From Effrenium voratum (Eukaryota; Sar; Dinophyceae; Suessiales; Symbiodiniaceae): 64,000 nt of DNA. The notes under the pieces were generated by a model, which worked only from the letters and a program-made list of their open reading frames with translations, ran no database searches and was not told the origin of the DNA. Shown piece after piece: positions 27,871 through 41,523 of this stretch. Location of the stretch: positions 52,501-116,500 of the forward strand of contig CAUJNA010000480.1 in assembly GCA_963377175.1 (NCBI GenBank), written 5' to 3'. Made by a program: the position numbers and the translations under genes. Within the stretch, counting starts at the first letter, position 1; each line of letters begins with the position of its first letter.

Positions 27871-30800
27871 AATGGAGGCTTGGCTCCCGGTGGCCGGGCT
27901 CCGAAGGGCATTGAGCAGCTTCAATAGGCTCAACGAGAGTGTGAACTACGGGGGACAGACCACCTGATGGGGCCCAAAAGGAACCCGACAGGGCACCCCC
28001 ATCGGTCAGGCGGGCGCCGGCAGTGGCGCCAGCCATGGCGCCGGCTGCGTCTCAGCCCACGCCGCCCACTTTGGCGGCTTGGCCTTGAGTTCTCGGGGTC
28101 GAGTTTCGCTTGGGAGAGCGAAGTTGATAGGTGGGACCCCCAGAAAGTCACAATGCCCAAGGCAAAGGAATCTATTAAACCCCGGCAGATTGGGAAAGTC
28201 TCCTTTGGTGCTGGCAAGATGTGGTGTTAAGCACCCTCTGAGTGAATCCCAGGTCGAAACGTCCGGCTCGGCTGACAAAGACCTCAAGAGGTAGACAGCG
28301 CACGCGGAGTGCTTGGATTGATTTCCATGCACCAGTGGGTTTTAGTTTCGCTCACTGCCTGTCTTACGCCAGGCGGCCGTCTTCTTGTGGAATGTTCAAC
28401 ACAACTACTCGGGAGCTGGTTCTCTTTACAATTTTGTACCGATGGCACGACAGGCCTCCATACCTCCAAAGGCAATACCGGACTGCCTGTGACACAATTT
28501 TCGCCCAACAATGCCTGAATGCCTCTGGGAGAAGACAACGATCGGTGGGCACTGAAATGATCTGTGGCCCCAATCATCGCTTGATAATCAAGATCAACAC
28601 AGCGCCTCTATGGAACTGCTTCGCCCAGGATGGTAGCCCAGCAGGGTAAAGGAAGCTCAACCCCACGTCACAACCGCACGTGAACGCAGGATCCATAGTG
28701 CCCCTGACCAGGAGTTCGATCATGAACCCGCAGGAAAATGGTTGCCGTGTGCTGCTTGGGTGCCTTCACTAAATACTTGCTTTGCCTCAATAACATGAGG
28801 AGGGTGGGGCGAACTTAGTATGTTTTACGTGCCTCTCAGGGAGGCGCAAGGCGTGTTCTCATGGTTCGAGCATATTGCATGCAATATCTTTTTTGCGGGG
28901 GCTTGCTCCCACCAAACAAACATGAAATTCATGATGTTGTTGTTTTCCCTTCCTTAGATCAGACAATGCTTCAGCCTACATATTGTTGTTTTGGCTACTG
29001 TTGGCGGACATGTCAGCTGAGGAGTTGGCAAGTGGACTGTAGAGGGGGCCTTAAAGGTCCCGCTGGGGCAAGTGAGCCAAGCCGTGCTTCCATTACCCCA
29101 TCCTACTACAGTGGCCGGTGCGCTGAAAGAGAAGCCTACAGAAACAAGGAAGCAAGGAAGCAAGGAACAAGCGAAAGTAAAAGGAGAGACCTGGAGAAAG
29201 ACAGACGGAGGCCTTCACACCAAGTGCGAGGAGCACATTAGGAGCTTGCCCAGGCGCGCCCTGGAAGTTGGGAGGTTTTCCCACGGCCGAAAGGTCGGCC
29301 GACACTTCCAGGCGTCCAAGCTTCGCATGTTGAAGTTGCCACTAGTGCCATCGATAAAGGAGGTAAGCTTTTTTTTTTTCCCCGGGGCAATATCAAACAT
29401 GGTGTCAGGAGGTACTGCATACCAGGGGGTACGCCAAAAGACACCCATAGCGAGATTCGACGCCAAGGCGCTGAGGCAACGGTCCTTGCAATGTGGTGGG
29501 GCAGCTTGCATCCATTGGTAACCGGTCATACCCTCGAGAGGTCAGACATCTCCGAAAAAATGTGTTTTGTCGCGATGCAGTGCTCTTAGAGTTTTTAGTG
29601 TGGCGTGTGCCCGCGTGAATCCATTCATTTCCGTTAGCGTCATCAGCCCCAGTCATCAGAACCCGTGCTTCTTTACGCGGCTTGGCATGCGACTCGCCGC
29701 TGTTTGTGAAACAAATGCAGAGCACCGCTTCAAACCAACCGGGCATTTGAAGGGCCGGCAGCGGCATGGGAGCATGGGATCATGGCCGAAGTTGAGAGGA
29801 GGGAGGCAAGTGTGAAAATGCTACCCTATCTGACTGCCATGGAACCCTGAAAAAAGGGGGGGCCTCGAAGAGAAGATCCATCTGAACATGATGGCTTGTT
29901 GGTCTTTGTGTGCTGCAGGCGCGCAACAAAATGGCATGTCAGATTGAACAGCGAGATCTTGAAGCGCACGAGCACTTCTTTCCTGGCTCTTGTGGATCTA
30001 GTAATTAGGTAAGCCCCGGCCATGCAACGCCCCCAAGCACTTTCAGAGGGGAGGTTCTCCTAATCTTTGGTGGTGCTAGTTTTCCCAGGATCAACTTAGG
30101 ACTTAGGTGATCTGCGAGAAATGGCCATCGCAGGTCCTGGCAGCTGCCCTGCCTTGCCCCGGCACCCGTCCGGCGTTGCGGGGGCCTCAGTTTGGGCATG
30201 TTTGGGCGAAGATGGCTGGCTGGACTCCCGAAACCTCCGGTGCCGTACGATACCACCCGCGTGCCAGGATGGTGTGTACATTCTCCAAGGGCTTTCTAGG
30301 TTCTCGAAGGCTGAGCTCGTTTTGGCAAAAAAATCGGGGTTGTGGGAGAGAGCTAAGCAGACATGGTGGATGGTGCCACGAGCCCGTCAAACAGTGCGCA
30401 CTGGACATGTTGCAGAGAGAGGCCGCTGGCCATTTAGGACACGTACACGTATGAGGCATATTTGTGCCATTTGTGTGTTGGTGGTTTGGCTGTGGTTTTG
30501 CGGAATAGTTATGGTTTGGAGTAGGCGGCTGCGAACAATGGACCGTTCTGATAAAGCTGTAGAGGAGCTGCCAGCTGTCCAGGAGCAGTGCGTGTTCAGG
30601 TGGCCTTTGCCTAAGTGCCCCTGCGGCCCTTTTGCTGCGTAGGTTAAACCATGGCTTCACGGTGGTCATGCTGCACTCCGAAAAGCAGTGGGCGTGGCAA
30701 GGGCATTCCTTTGCCGCCAGCTGGCCTGGGAACGGCTTTGCCCGAGGCAGCTTCCGCCGATCGGCAGTTGTCGCGAGAAGGCTGGATGTGAGTGCGTGCT

Positions 30801-32204
30801 GCCAGGTGGGTGGTCAGTGGCTCCAGAAAGAGCCTGCCATGTAGAAGTTGGATGGTGCGTGGCAGAATGCAGTAGGCCTATGAACCTAAGGTCCACTCAC
30901 AATGCCAGTGAGCTTGCAGGAGGAGGGCCGGGAGGAGGGGGGGATTTTTGTTTGGTTTTTTGTCTGGAAGGCCGCCGGATGCCTGAAATTGCCGCCTCGT
31001 GTGCACGAAGCAAAGATCCCCAAGGCTTCGAGAGATCGCAAAAGGGTTTACCTTGGAGTATCTATGGGTCTGGTGGTGAAGCCTTGGAATCAAGTCCAGG
31101 ATTTCTGACCCATGCTGGGCAAAGGGCGACTTGGAAATCAATGCGCTCGCATTCACGGTCATCGCCTAGCACCCAAGCACGCAGGCAATCAATCCTTGCA
31201 GTCCAGTAGCCAGATGCCGTCTCTCGAACGCTTTGGATTAGCCCAGGGCTTTATCTATGGGCCGCAAGCAAGAGGAAATCTAAAAATATATATCTCTCAG
31301 TGCCAGGCTGGCAACTGGCGAAATTAATGACTTAGCCACACGCTGGTGGCGCGGCTTGCCAGTGGCAATTCCAAAGGCAAATGCTAGCAGCCAAGCAGCT
31401 CGCGGTACCAGCCTTTCAGGCGTTTCCTCGCGAGGGCGCGAAGCCTCGGCCTCAAACACAAAATCAAACTGGTGTTTCCTGGCCGAGGTCACTCACGCCT
31501 CCGCTGGTGGATTTTCCACAAGGACGTGTTTGAAATTGAAGGGCAGGGAGTCCCCCCAGATCACTCCACGTTTCTGGTATTAATCGGGTTGGCTCCGTGT
31601 AAATGTGGAAGGGCTCAGAGACGTTGAAAGGAACGTGTGGTTTACACATCTGGCGTCTTCCCATGAGCAGGCGCGGCCCCTGTCCAGCCCGCGCGGGCAC
31701 CGGCGCGGCCGGTGCAGGAAGGGAGCTTGGGGGGGGGGCCCTGGTTTTTCACACCTAGCCGAAACTTCTGTGAGTCTCTCCTCCAGCCTTCTTCTCTCGG
31801 GGCGCGGGACACAGGGTTCGTTATATGACCCCAATTGGCCCCATGAAGGAAGTTTGTTCTAACATGGCCGCAGACGTGACATCCTCACCTGCCAAAACAA
31901 CACGTGGACCATCGAACTGGAATGTGTGCATTCTTTTACCAACCTTTCAATTGGCGACACACATTCCCTGTTCTGGATCTGGTTTGTCTTTGGCAGACTG
32001 AGGAAGTTGGGGTCGGAGCATGCTATTTGCAACCCTGGTCACAAGGGCTGAACTGAGGATTAGGAGTTGAGCTGGGACTTTGGCCCTGATCATCACGCCT
32101 TTTTGGAAGGGTTGGTCTTTGTTTGGATTGAGCAACCCCAGTTTTGGGGTTGCTGGAAAGGAAAATCAACAGCACACCGCCCCATTCGGGGAACTTTTTG
32201 CCCC
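27871..32204. other. No supported gene
   Basis: Flank of the large retrotransposon. A GC-rich patch at 28,000-28,110 (GCGCCGGC words) could be an exon on either strand, but neither frame is convincing. Confidence 0.5.
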
Positions 32205-32285
32205 ACGCAGGCGCCACAGGCGCCGCAGGCGCCGCAGATGTGGCAGGCGCCCGCGCAGGTGCAGCAGGCGCCCGCGCAGGTGACG
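32205..32285. repeat. GC-rich CAGGCGCC(C/G)-type repeat
   Basis: Repeated CAGGCGCC and CCCGCGCAGG words. In one plus frame this encodes a Gln/Ala/Pro repeat, see the exon at 32,211-32,324. Confidence 0.85.
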
Positions 32286-32324
32286 CACCTCTACCAAGGC
32301 CTGCCGCACGTGTCGCTGCCACAG
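32211..32324 (+). CDS. Candidate exon, Gln/Ala/Pro-rich
   Basis: Exactly 38 codons between CACGCAG and a possible CAG|GG donor. APQAPQAPQMWQAPAQVQQ continues to VTHLYQGLPHVSLPQ. Third positions are almost all G or C. Low-complexity start, more ordinary end. Confidence 0.35.
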
Positions 32325-33859
32325 GGGATATGGGAGGGTCCCTTGCTTGATATTGGTTTCCTGGAGCCATCTCACCGACTCCAAGAAACTGTCTGCTGAT
32401 TATCGGGCAGTTGCAGAAACGAATCTGTTGGAATTCCATGTTGGTTGCTGGCTTCTGAAGGGAGACAACAGAAAAACAAGCCGGGCTCATCTCCAAACGT
32501 GGTCGACGCCCCCCACAAAAGAGGAGCACCCCTGAACCAAGGTTGATTTCGCCCTAGAAACCAACACCGTCGGAAAAATCCTTACCCCTGCCTGCCCCCC
32601 CCAAGGTCATCAGGGAACTTCGTATGAGGGAACGATTTCACACCTGAATCGACGAAGCTCAAGACATCGTTGCCGACTGGGTTTTGGGGCCATGTTCTGC
32701 GATGAGGGAATTCCCTTCAAAATGGCCCTCGAGGCATGCAGCCATCCACAGCTGCGCAGGCAAGCGGGCGAGTGAGGCACGTTGATTTACCCAAGCTGGC
32801 CATTATTCACTATTTTCAGTGGGGGTCCCTCACGTCAGTTCAATGGGAAACCAAAAGTAAAGCCACCCATTTCTGGGGGATGTGGACACCTTTTTTGGAT
32901 TTTTTTTCAGCGGGACACCAATTGGTGGCAAGTGGGCAGCAGTGCGGCGGTGGGGTTAAGAGTTGGCGGATTGGTGGGGTGCTAAGATGAAACCGTTGCC
33001 ATGTGGCGCAGATTGTGTTGACCACCGAAGGCTCATTGGGGCACCTGGGGATCCTTGATTGCGCCCCTGTTAATTTGACATGGAACTCCAAAAGCCCTCA
33101 TTGGCAGAAGGGCCTCCCTTTTTGGGTTTCGCGATAGTATACTCTTCTTTCAGGCCCATGGGATAAATCTTGGAGGAGCCTTGCAAAGCAGGCGTGACCA
33201 GCGCTTGCTCCAGTCACATCCTCCTTGCCCCTGCATGACCAAAACGGTTTTTCAATTTTGTGGGGAGAGGGAATGACGTATCGATTTGCACAGGCTGTGG
33301 TGAAACGAAAGCAGCAGGCTGCACACCTAGGAATCAACAAGAAACAGAAGCCCGCGCAATGATACCCAGGGTGAGTTTTGGTCCCTAAGAGCTCTGCTAA
33401 GAGCATCGGTCGATCTTGCTTCGATGGGTCTTCCAACCAGCACGTGAGGCTTTTCGTGGGTCTCTGTACTTCCCCTTTGAGGTAACTTCCAGGCATCTCC
33501 TTTTTTGGGTGCAAATGTCGCACATGCCATTGGCGTGATGGTTCACAGGGGGTCGTCTAGAGTCCGGGGTCTTTGGCTGACTCCCTATGAGTAGCCTCCC
33601 CCTCATGGTTTGGATTCTTTCTTGCTGGCTCCACTTCACTTTTTTGATATCAAGCGAATGTGATGCTTTCTTTCCACGAACCAGGGTTTTGGAAGACTAG
33701 CATCACACGGCCTGCTGCCCATTGCTGGAAAGAGGGCAAACGTTGATCATAGTTTTGGACTGTTTGTGGCAGTTTTCTGCGATACCAGAAAGATCCCCTG
33801 ATCAAAGTGGCAGGGATTGGTGTGCTTTTCTGGCGGAAAAGGCCCCCCTCGGGCCGCAG

Positions 33860-33939
33860 GCGCGCCAGAGCCTCGGGCGGCGCATGTGGCGTAGCGGCCA
33901 CGAAAAGGCCAAGGGGTTCCGCTGGAGGGAGGAGGGCAG
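33860..33939 (+). CDS. Candidate exon, basic
   Basis: Between CCGCAG and GGCAG|GTAGGC, 80 bases encode ARQSLGRRMWRSGHEKAK then GFRWREEG. Almost every third position is G or C. The GT donor and AG acceptor are both good. Function unknown. Confidence 0.4.
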
Positions 33940-34326
33940 GTAGGCTTAAGGTCTCCCCAGCAAATCGACCTAAGAAAGAGTCTCAAGAAATGGCACATGA
34001 CATGAGTGCCTTTTCGCTCAGTTTGATGGAAGAAGAATGGGTTTTGTTTAGGTTCGAATCATTTACCCACTGCCGTCGGTTTTGTTGAAAGGGACGCCTG
34101 GCCCCACAGCTTTGTCTCAAAATGTGGCTTACTGCGAGCCACGAAACGAAAACATCGGATGGAGTTACAGTATGATTGGTTTTAGGTTGTTCCCATGATA
34201 TTCCCTACAGTACTATGAGCAGCAAGGGCTACCCACAGTCCTACTTGCATAGACCTGGCACAGTATCCCGGCACCCAGAACAAGCCGACCTAAACCAAAA
34301 TCCCACGGGGGGACAACCAGCGGCAG

Positions 34327-34467
34327 CCCCGAACAAGACCAGGCGATTGGCCCGCCTTCCCAGCACCAGCAGGCCTGGGCCGGGGGTTTGCCAGCACCGG
34401 CGTCCTTTGTAGAGTTGTTTCAATCGCTTCCTCAAAAGGCCCCACCGCAAAAACACAATTCGGGCAA
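34327..34467 (+). CDS. Candidate exon
   Basis: 141 bases between CGGCAG and CAA|GTAAGC. The frame reads PEQDQAIGPPSQHQQAW, then ASFVELFQSLPQKAPPQ. It lies about 390 bp after the exon at 33,860-33,939 on the same strand and may belong with it. Confidence 0.35.
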
Positions 34468-35623
34468 GTAAGCTGTTGATGGGGGCAAGAAAGACTGGGT
34501 GAAGCACCGCCTTTGAAGTAAAACCACAACCTTTCTGTCTTTTTGTCTCTCCCAAATGCCAACCCCTCATGAACAACACCCACATAAAAGAAATCCTTCC
34601 TTCCAGCAATGATCAATCATGTTTAACGTGGCTTTGGCTGGCAGAAGCTCTGCCCTGTTGAGAGCCTACGTTCAAGGATGACAATCTTTTTGACTGGCAA
34701 ACTGCCCTTCCTTCCAACTAGGCAAGGCAGCTGCCCTGTACAGTACTGGGACCTGCTCTTGTGAAGGTTTCCAGGCGGCCAAGTCAGATGCGTTTTTTCT
34801 GTCGCCAACCTTTGACGGACATATCTCACGAGTTGGAAGCTGTCGGAGCACTGTGTGCCAAAGCTTTGGGATTCGATGGAAAACTAACAGAAGACACTGC
34901 ATGCTGACACGTTGGCATGAAGCAGGGGTTCTACGAGTTGCTATTGCTTTCTGTGGGCAAACTGCCTGCCGGAAAGTTGCGGTGGATCAATGGCATGACA
35001 AAGGCACACGCCACGACTGAATCAAGTCTCAGCTGCTGCGGGGAGAGCTGATTTTGGAGCTGGTTTTGGCTGCCTGCCAGCCTTCTTTTGCGCCATAAAG
35101 TCACATGGAAAGCAGTGTTTGCGAGAGGCGGTGGCCATATGGTTGGGCTGCCAGTCAAGCGCTGTGCCTGTGCCAATTTGTGAGCTGGTTGCCCTAGCCT
35201 TTGGGACCGACTGGAACGAAGCCGCGGCTGTCACCAAGCGAATGACTGAGCAAAGTCAGCAAACTCAACCACCGTCAGCCAAGGGAGGTTGTCCGATCCG
35301 ATCTTGGCAGGAGAAGGATGATCTCACTTCTGTGTGTGTAAAGCTGCAGCACAAGCCGGGGGCCCACAAAATTGATTTCTCTGAGGTGTTGATTCTTTTT
35401 GGCTGGGCTGGCCTGCAAATCGTCATGGGTGGCAGTCCACCCTACCCGGACCCTGCAAGACATTCAAGAAGGGCCGTGTCAGCTGGCCACTGGACAACTC
35501 AAATAAGTTGCAGAAAATGATGCTTTTACCAAGCCGTTTCAAAGGTCACGTGAAACCGAATGAAGCCTTTGCTGTTAGGACTCCGGCAAGAATCGGTGAG
35601 GGCGCCCTTCAATTCGGCATCTT

Positions 35624-35644
35624 CAGAGAGAGAGAGAGAGAGAG

Positions 35645-35693
<49 letters not shown>

Positions 35694-35694
35694 T
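35624..35694. repeat. (GA)n microsatellite, about 70 bp
   Basis: Nearly perfect AG repeat with two interruptions (GCGACA and AAA). Confidence 0.96.
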
Positions 35695-36923
35695 AGTGGG
35701 GCATCACAGGGATGATGGAACCCCGGCTCAGAAACCGGAGAAGCCATCGTCATCCACAAGCCTTTTTAGGTGGTACGGATTTTGACTTCAGGACCATTCT
35801 CGCATCCAGAGGGGACCCTGATTGTCATTTTGAATCCCTTGAAACGAACCAACAATGTTTGTATCTGCGCGCGTGCATCATTTGTTAAGAGGGAACTCGG
35901 GCATCCCACGCTTGGCAGCTCGCAGGACCCGCCTGGGGGCTCGGGTTTTCTCCCTCCTTGCAGGAGAATCCGGCATGGATCCGTAGGCCCCTCCAACGTT
36001 CTGAGCAAATCATGGGGCAGCTCACATAGGTCCTTGACGGAAGATCCCTTACTGAATCAAAAAAGCATAGTGAGTAACCAGGCGTGAGCACCCGGACCCC
36101 CAATCGTGGCTCACCCATGTTTGGAACTCTCTAGATAAGTGCTGAGTACCCCTATTGGTTGGGCCGCTACTTTGCCCGGATCTTGCAAAAGTGCGCTCCA
36201 AGGCCCTGGTCACGGGAGTCCCGGGCATTTTTTTCCTGAGGCTTGGCAAGCTGAGCACCAAGAAGACCATCTCGCTGTAAGCCGGCTTGCGACGTGATGC
36301 ACAGCTCGGGGGAAACCGGACCGGCCCGTTGGGCCAACGTTGGGTGACATTCTATATTTTTGCACTCGTTTCAGATTATGAAGGTGAAACATATCCTTAC
36401 ATATCTCACTTCGAAGTTTGCGGTTGAATGTTGGCCAAGTTTTCGTGTTTGCTTTCTTGCTTGCCTGTTTGATTGTTCGCTTATTTGTGTTTGCATGATT
36501 GATTATCAGTTTGTTTGTTTTTTTGGGTGCCTTCCGGAGATTTGAAGCTTCCGCCGCATCTTTTGTTTGAAAGTCCAACGCATTGGCGTTGGAAGTCACC
36601 TGATTCGCTCGAACTTGTCCGTTCTCTGGCAAGCCCTATGGGCACCCATCAGCTCTCATGCTGAATGAAATGAGGGACGCGCAGATATCCTGGTCCCAGA
36701 GTTCCCTGCAGAGGTTCCAACCATCAGCATGACCCCTAGATTAACCTGTTAGGAGTTGTTCGTCTTTGGAACGCGTTTTCCCCAGCTCAGCCGTTGCAGT
36801 TTGCTTGCCAGATGTCGTGTGCAGTGGACTGTGACCACCAGGGTCTGGATGAGTCAGGCCACCTCCAACCGATCTTTGAACCCACAAAGCAAAAAGTAGA
36901 GGCACACCTGTCAACCACTTCAG

Positions 36924-37250
36924 GTGGAAGCCCTGCCGCAGATGGCACATTTTGCTGAACAGATGCTTTCTGTTGAATACCGGAACGTTGCGCCGGTGGT
37001 TAACCACCGCTTGGCCAGCAGAGGGGCTCCGCTTGCACTTGGCGTGATTGGGTCACACGGGCCAAAAGCAACCTCAAAGATCATTCAGGCAGAGGGCTTT
37101 GCCGGGTTTGCCATTCCATGCAGGAATGTCATGACGCTTCCGGGTTTAGCTCCTTCCGTGGCGCACAGTCGGTCATGCTTTCCGGGTGCGTGTGCCACTG
37201 CGCACGCCGGCGGCGTGTGCACAGTCGACATCAGGTCAACGCTGAATTAA
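36924..37250 (+). CDS. Possible exon or small ORF, 108 codons
   Basis: VEALPQMAHFAEQMLSV, then APLALGVIGSHGPKATSK and FAGFAIPCR look protein-like but match no family I know. Codon bias is weak. It ends at a stop at 37,250. Confidence 0.22.
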   Translation: MEALPQMAHFAEQMLSVEYRNVAPVVNHRLASRGAPLALGVIGSHGPKATSKIIQAEGFAGFAIPCRNVMTLPGLAPSVAHSRSCFPGACATAHAGGVCTVDIRSTLN

Positions 37251-39055
37251 AGCGCGACTCTGGATTTGACAGATCCAACGCAGATCGCTCCCTGTCCGGC
37301 CTGACCCGGACAGCAGTAGTTCGCGGCGAAATTCCCTCAGAGTTGAATGCGCGCGCTCTTAGATAAAATCCGCGTCCCTTGCTGCTTTGCTGCGACTTCA
37401 GGGGCAGGGCTTTTGTTTTCTTGATGGGAATCTGCATCGCCAAAGGTGCAGATCCTTGTTTGAGCCAGTATGCTCATTCTACCCCCGCATCGCTTTTGTG
37501 ACGAAGGCGGCGCCGCGGCACTTCCATGGTTCTGCACATATTGATCATATTGCTGGGGGATCGGGCTCGCCTGCGTAAAAAGAGCTCACCCATGATGAAG
37601 GTCCCTTACTTGGGAATTCAGAATTTCCAGTTGGGAACTAGTAAATTGCCAGGACGCTTCATGCGCTGGATTTGGCGCCCGCTGGCTCAACGTGATCGGA
37701 TAAGATTCGGCCAGCGGCAGCACTGACAACGGTCACCCACGAGAAAGAAGAAGACTTACCCTTCCACCCATTAACATAGAACCTGCTAGGGGGTCCCTTT
37801 GAAAGGAACATGGTCTTCCAGGCCCCCCCCCCCCCATCAGGTTCCATGTTAGTTGGTGGGAGGGTTGCGTCAAGCTTGCCAATCGGCATGGTCTGATGGC
37901 CAAGCTCGAGCAGCAGGATGAACCAACACTAAGGCATGTGATGGGTTGTTCAAGCATGCCCCCACCCCCCAACCTCCCAGAGAGCGGAGTCTCAATCTGC
38001 TGATGGCTCGCCTCCTCTATTTACCACCGACTGTTGAAAGGCCCACCATCCTTCCGGCCACAAACAGCCACACAAAGCAAAGACACACACAGAGACATCA
38101 GACACACTCGACTGCTCTCAGTCCCAGTGAGCCGCTCCTGTGAGCGCCATGTCGCCCTCAGCTGGACCTGGAGCAGCGCTCAGCGCTCTGGCAGTAGGGG
38201 GCGGCAGCGAGGCCGGGCATGTCGGCGGTTGTTCGGGGTCCAGCTTTAGGCGGCCGGGCTTCCAGCGAATTAGCATTGAGCCCGAACAAGCTGCCCGAAA
38301 ACCAGGGTCTGGGGGTTGTCTTGATGCCCCCATGAGTTGCTCAGGGCTGTTCGAAACGAACCCGATGTTGGTGCCCAAACGTCCGGCCTTCTCTGTCTGA
38401 CGGGGATGTGTTCGATCCTTGCGGCGAGAACCTTGATGAGCTACACGGGTTCTACCAGGATGCTCCACGCGGGTGATGGCCTATCCAAGCGTTTGTCTCC
38501 GCCCTGGCAGAATCTAGATCGGACAATCTGAGCGCTACTCCCTCCAAGCGAGGCTCCAAGTTGGACTGGCCTTGGCGCCTGGACAACAAATAAAAGGTCT
38601 GGACAATCGTCCCAAACTCAGATTGGTTGACAAAGGACGTCTTCTCCATCAAAATCGCAAAACAACACGTCAATACAACCTTGTTGGTTTTGAACCAGGT
38701 CCCAGGGCCAGCTAAAACAGTTAAAGATCCATGCTGCCATGTTAGGCCCATTCTCTTAAACTTCCACGGGCGAGCGGGTATTGCTCAAGACACGTGTTGT
38801 GTTTTTCTGTTAGATGGCAAGCAAAGGATGATGAGGGCTGAGGGCATATTTGAACGTCCTCCCTCCCAAACTCAGATGCAGGGGCTGTGTGCCCGCATGG
38901 AAACGCCAGGAAACCCCAAAATGGTCGGTTTCAGTTGATACCCACTAAAGAACCCATCAAAAGCGGTTCCCAAAACCAGATAAACCCAGGTGCCTGTATG
39001 TTTCTTGTTGAGAGGTGAACCCAGGCTTGGCCGCCTCAGCTTCACTGCTGCACTG

Positions 39056-39149
39056 CTTGCCGGCCCCGCCCGTGCGCCCATGCCTTCCAGGCGGTGATCC
39101 GTGGCGAACTTGTGGAGGTGCCGGGCCCAGAAAGAGGACCTCAAGAGGT
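39056..39149 (-). CDS. Candidate exon
   Basis: On the minus strand, after ACAACAG, the frame reads LLRSSFWARHLHKFATDH then RLEGMGARAGPA with strongly GC-rich third positions. The donor is unclear: GCATGG after GAAG, a GC-type donor, is possible. Confidence 0.33.
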
Positions 39150-40163
39150 CTGTTGTAATGCCCTCTTGGGGCCAAGAAGAAGCCAGCCGTTTAATTTTGC
39201 GAAGCCCAAGTGTGGCAGTAAGGGCAAGCAAGAATCACATTACCCATCGCCGCTCGTGGCGAACGCCCCCTTCTTGTTTCTTGAGCTGACATTGCTTTGG
39301 GTGCAGGCCGCCGAGTCGTGATTTACCCAAGTGTGTTCCATTGAAAAGTTGAGCCCATGGTGACACTGGACCCCTTCCCTTGTAATTCACTGTCCTTGCG
39401 TTAAGGAGTACGCGGTTCGTGCCCTTTTGACGGCATGAATATCAGCTGCTATTCGGAATGTTCAGTGCCCTGCCAGACTTGAAGAAAAGATGAAAACGCA
39501 GCTTCCAGCCAGGATCGCTAAAAGGATGAATTCTGCTGGCCATGTTGAATACCACATTTTCCCACTCCTTGCAGAATCAGATGATTTCTAGATGATGTTC
39601 CTGGATGCATGGGGCATCTCCCATGATTCACAACCGAAACTGTTGTTGCAGCCCTTCTTTTGTCACTTTTGTAAGTGGGGGGGTGCCTTCAGGGGCCCGA
39701 GGGCCCAACCTTCGTGGCGCTGCGGAGGCCAGTGGGGCGCAGAGGGCATACATTTTGGGCTTGCAGGGTTCTCCGCGTTGCCCTAGGTTTAGGCAAGCCA
39801 GCCCCCAGCCTCGAGCCTGGCCAGGGAAAGCTTGGGACAGTGATGCCAGAGGATTCTTTCTTTCGCACAAGTGCCGCTCGCTGGCGTGGAGCTTGAACCT
39901 TTTGCTTGCGTTCTGCAAGGTGTCACTTGACCTCTCTATTCGCAAGGTTTGACGCATTTTGTCATTCGGAGTTGTTGTCGGGGGTTTGTTTGCAAGCTCT
40001 TCTTGAAGCCCACGTCATCTCTACTCAATGAGTCATTGAGAGCAGGTTTGCTCGGCCATATTGTGTGACTGGGGGACCTCCGGATTTTCCGTTGACCAGG
40101 CTTCGGCGCACCACTTTGCCCCCTCAGCGCAAGCAAACCTCGGAAGCGTCGGGGGCCTCGCAG

Positions 40164-40267
40164 GCTCCGCTGGGGCACGCCCATTCTCACGGAGCGGCCG
40201 CTGCTGCTGGCCTCGCCGGCGCTGTTTGAGTACGTTTCTCCCACGGAACCTGAGGGATGGCAGGAAG
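40164..40267 (+). CDS. Candidate exon
   Basis: Between CTCGCAG and GGAAG|GTACCC, 104 bases encode LRWGTPILTERPLLLASPA then LFEYVSPTEPEGWQEG. Third positions are nearly all G or C through the first 20 codons. Both splice signals are good. No family is recognised. Confidence 0.42.
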
Positions 40268-40410
40268 GTACCCGGTGTATTTCCTCGAGCGTTCTACAGC
40301 GGTGGGGGGGGGGGGGGGCGGTGATGTTTGGGGGCACCGCTGCGCAACCCCGACCAACAGTTGCCCATTGGCCTTTAAACCATGACATGTTTACAGCGGT
40401 AAACTGTTCA

Positions 40411-40478
40411 CATACACGTACATACCCGCACGCACATATGCGTATATACTTGTATTTATATATATGTATATATATATG
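40411..40478. repeat. (CA)/(TA) microsatellite
   Basis: ACATACACGTACATACC followed by TATATATGTATATATATA. Confidence 0.9.
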
Positions 40479-41436
40479 AAGTATTGCCCAGTCGTTCTGG
40501 GTTTCATGTTCCTATGTGAGCAAGACTGGATACATGCAAGTGGCGACCCTCCCCCTCCCCCTGAAGCTGATGGCAGAAGAAACAGCCAAACCAACCTGTT
40601 CTTATCTTTGGCTCCCGATTCTCGTCAATGCAACAAGATGGTCACTTTCGGTTCCAGCTCCTCCGGGTCACAAGTAAGCTGCTGCCTGTGCGGGCCTCGT
40701 TGGCCGGCAGCCTGTGCTGCTAGGTTGAGGCGGACACGGACCGTGGGCGACCCAAGGGCGGCATGTTGGTGCTTTGGATTTCGGGCGTAAACTTGCAGCC
40801 CCGTTGTTTGTTTTGGAGGGCAGCTGGGCTCATTCGAGTGTATGTTCGTTTCGGGGGGGTCGTCAGAATATGTTTTGGATGTGGATGTCTTTTCAAATGT
40901 CATTGGAAGGGCAACCCCAAAGCGATCCAGATCCCCATTCTTCGGAACCTGACGGATTCCGAACCGAAACCTGGAGTCTCACCCCAGGACCCTTCATTAG
41001 GCACCCACTATTCTCGTTCGTTCAAATCGGGTGGGCAAAAGCGGCAGTTTTGTGGATGGCTTCCAATCTTCAGGTGTGAGGCTTCGGCCGGTCCGGTATG
41101 AAAGGGCCGGCCGAGAGAGGCCACTAACTTTGGGTGAAACAGAAACAGGTAGCCTGCAAGAACTTCCATCTGCAAGAAGGCGACCTACAAAACGAAAACG
41201 TGATGAAACTTATTCACTACTATGGGAGCCATTTGAGGGTCCCATTTGAATTGATACTGCCCCTGATGCTAGGTTCCGTCCCTGGCAACATGGGCTTCAC
41301 AGAAGCCAACCACAGGACGAAGCTAAAGGAAACAAACATATCTTTGGGGCGGGGGAGGGGGGGGGGGTTGGCTTGTTAGCCGCTGCAGCTTTGGCTTTCT
41401 GTTACACGGGGTCCATGGTCTGGGCGTTCGTCCCGA

Positions 41437-41523
41437 GGTTACCTCCGGGCGGAGGGCGCGGATCCCCGCTTGGCCGAGCTCGCCGAAGCGTGCGGGCCTC
41501 GAAGAGTTGCCCTGAGATATTGA
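41437..41523 (+). CDS. Candidate terminal exon
   Basis: GYLRAEGADPRLAELAEACG, then PRRVALRY and a TGA stop. Codon bias is exon-like. It lies 1.2 kb after the exon at 40,164 on the same strand and could end the same gene. Confidence 0.33.
   Translation, partial: GYLRAEGADPRLAELAEACGPRRVALRY

Noticed and set aside
34010..34070. tRNA-like words (GCTCAGTTTGATGG and GGTTCGAATC) at roughly tRNA spacing
   Set aside because: The T-arm and acceptor stems do not pair, so it is not a tRNA gene.
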